The translations under genes and the position numbers were made by a program. Under the pieces are notes generated by a model. The model saw only the letters and a list, made by a program, of their open reading frames with translations. It ran no database searches and had not been told where the DNA came from. Below are positions 63,613 through 64,000 of a stretch of DNA of 64,000 nucleotides, piece after piece. Each line of letters opens with the position of its first letter. Within the stretch, counting starts at the first letter, position 1. The DNA is from Thermohalobaculum sp039180675 (GTDB taxonomy: Bacteria > Pseudomonadota > Alphaproteobacteria > Rhodobacterales > Rhodobacteraceae): NCBI GenBank assembly GCA_039180675.1, contig JBCDDC010000012.1, positions 62,001-126,000 on the forward strand, given 5' to 3'.

Positions 63613-64000
63613 ATGACGGCCGTCACAACCGCACCCAGCCCGCATTTCGCGCTGTTGAAGCCCGTGGTGCTGATCGGGCTGATGGGGGCGGGGAAGAGCT
63701 CGGTCGGCCTGCGCCTTGCCGATATGCTGGGGGTGGGATTTCGCGACTCGGACAAGGAGATCGTTGCGGCGGCGGGCCGCGATATCACTGAAATCTTTGA
63801 GGAATTCGGTGAGCAGGAGTTCCGGCGGCTGGAGCGCGCGGTGATCGCCCGGCTCCTGGAGGACGAAAGCGGTGTCCTGGCCACCGGCGGCGGTGCCTTC
63901 ATGCATGAAGAAACGCGGGAGGCGATCTCGGACCTCGCCGTCTCGGTCTGGCTGAAGGCGGATCTCGACGTGCTGATCTCGCGTACCGAGGGGCGCACGC
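63613..64000 (+). CDS. aroK: Shikimate kinase, 5' part (runs off the window)
   Basis: About 129 residues are visible. P-loop GLMGAGKSSVG (about 23-33), substrate Asp-Ser-Asp in FRDSDKEI, EFRRLE and the GGG motif in LATGGGAF; the LID begins at the edge. ATP + shikimate to shikimate 3-phosphate in aromatic amino-acid synthesis. The Thr/Pro-rich first 15 residues are a normal extension. aroB usually follows. Confidence 0.95.
   Translation, partial: MTAVTTAPSPHFALLKPVVLIGLMGAGKSSVGLRLADMLGVGFRDSDKEIVAAAGRDITEIFEEFGEQEFRRLERAVIARLLEDESGVLATGGGAFMHEETREAISDLAVSVWLKADLDVLISRTEGRT

Overview
The window is a GC-rich chromosomal segment of an alphaproteobacterium, most probably a marine-type Rhodobacteraceae (Roseobacter-like) strain. 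The inference rests on TrcR (DUF1013) and DUF1285 genes, a VPLPA-CTERM protein, sulfoacetaldehyde acetyltransferase (Xsc), an algal-type vanadium haloperoxidase homologue and the xerD / small membrane ORF / aroK arrangement. No transposase, prophage module or CRISPR array was seen; the segment is mostly tightly packed operons with 1-8 nt spacing or 4 nt overlaps.

Layout. 1-2.6 kb: 3' part of pyruvate carboxylase and an initiator tRNA-fMet. 2.7-6.0 kb: a zinc-uptake-type operon (ZrgA-like His-rich protein, ABC ATPase, FtsX-type permease, DUF3299 protein) behind a Zur-box-like palindrome. 6.3-8.1 kb: vanadium-dependent haloperoxidase homologue with an altered vanadate pocket. 8.3-10.9 kb: KefF/KefC-type potassium efflux pair. 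10.9-17.8 kb: the most unusual locus, a glycine-zipper lipoprotein divergent from an operon of surface-antigen-like protein, atypical Ser/Thr kinase with a beta-helix ectodomain, FHA, MotA/TolQ/ExbB channel, membrane-anchored VWA, FHA, second membrane-anchored VWA. 17.9-24.7 kb: a CurA-like reductase, an isochorismatase-fold protein lacking its catalytic triad, and a LysR-controlled cluster of ThDP enzyme, alpha/beta hydrolase and luciferase-like flavoprotein. 24.7-29.8 kb: TetR divergent from an RND efflux operon. 29.8-38.6 kb: mixed genes including an unknown multipass membrane protein, RNase T2, trcR, an acyl-CoA synthetase, a VPLPA-CTERM protein, xsc, a MaoC protein and DUF1285. 38.7-46.0 kb: MoxR / secreted unknown / DUF58 / DUF4159 / GATase-like operon. 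46.2-49.9 kb: truB-rpsO-pnp. 50-54.8 kb: AtuA pair, GMC oxidoreductase, glpK. 54.8-64 kb: a candidate small RNA, PHP protein, fabI-GNAT, pdxH, SDR, GST, DUF1127-like protein, CorC/HlyC protein, methyltransferase, xerD, small membrane protein and the 5' part of aroK.

Functional reading. The kinase/FHA/MotA/VWA locus looks like a phosphorylation-linked, ion-driven envelope machine in which two different VWA proteins take the place of ExbD/TolR/MotB; it is my leading candidate for an undescribed system. The ThDP/hydrolase/flavin-monooxygenase cluster looks like an inducible catabolic pathway of unknown substrate. Several genes encode family members with altered catalytic residues (haloperoxidase S to A, isochorismatase fold D/K/C to H/H/T, kinase loop changes). 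All family assignments are by reading motifs by eye; no database search was run.
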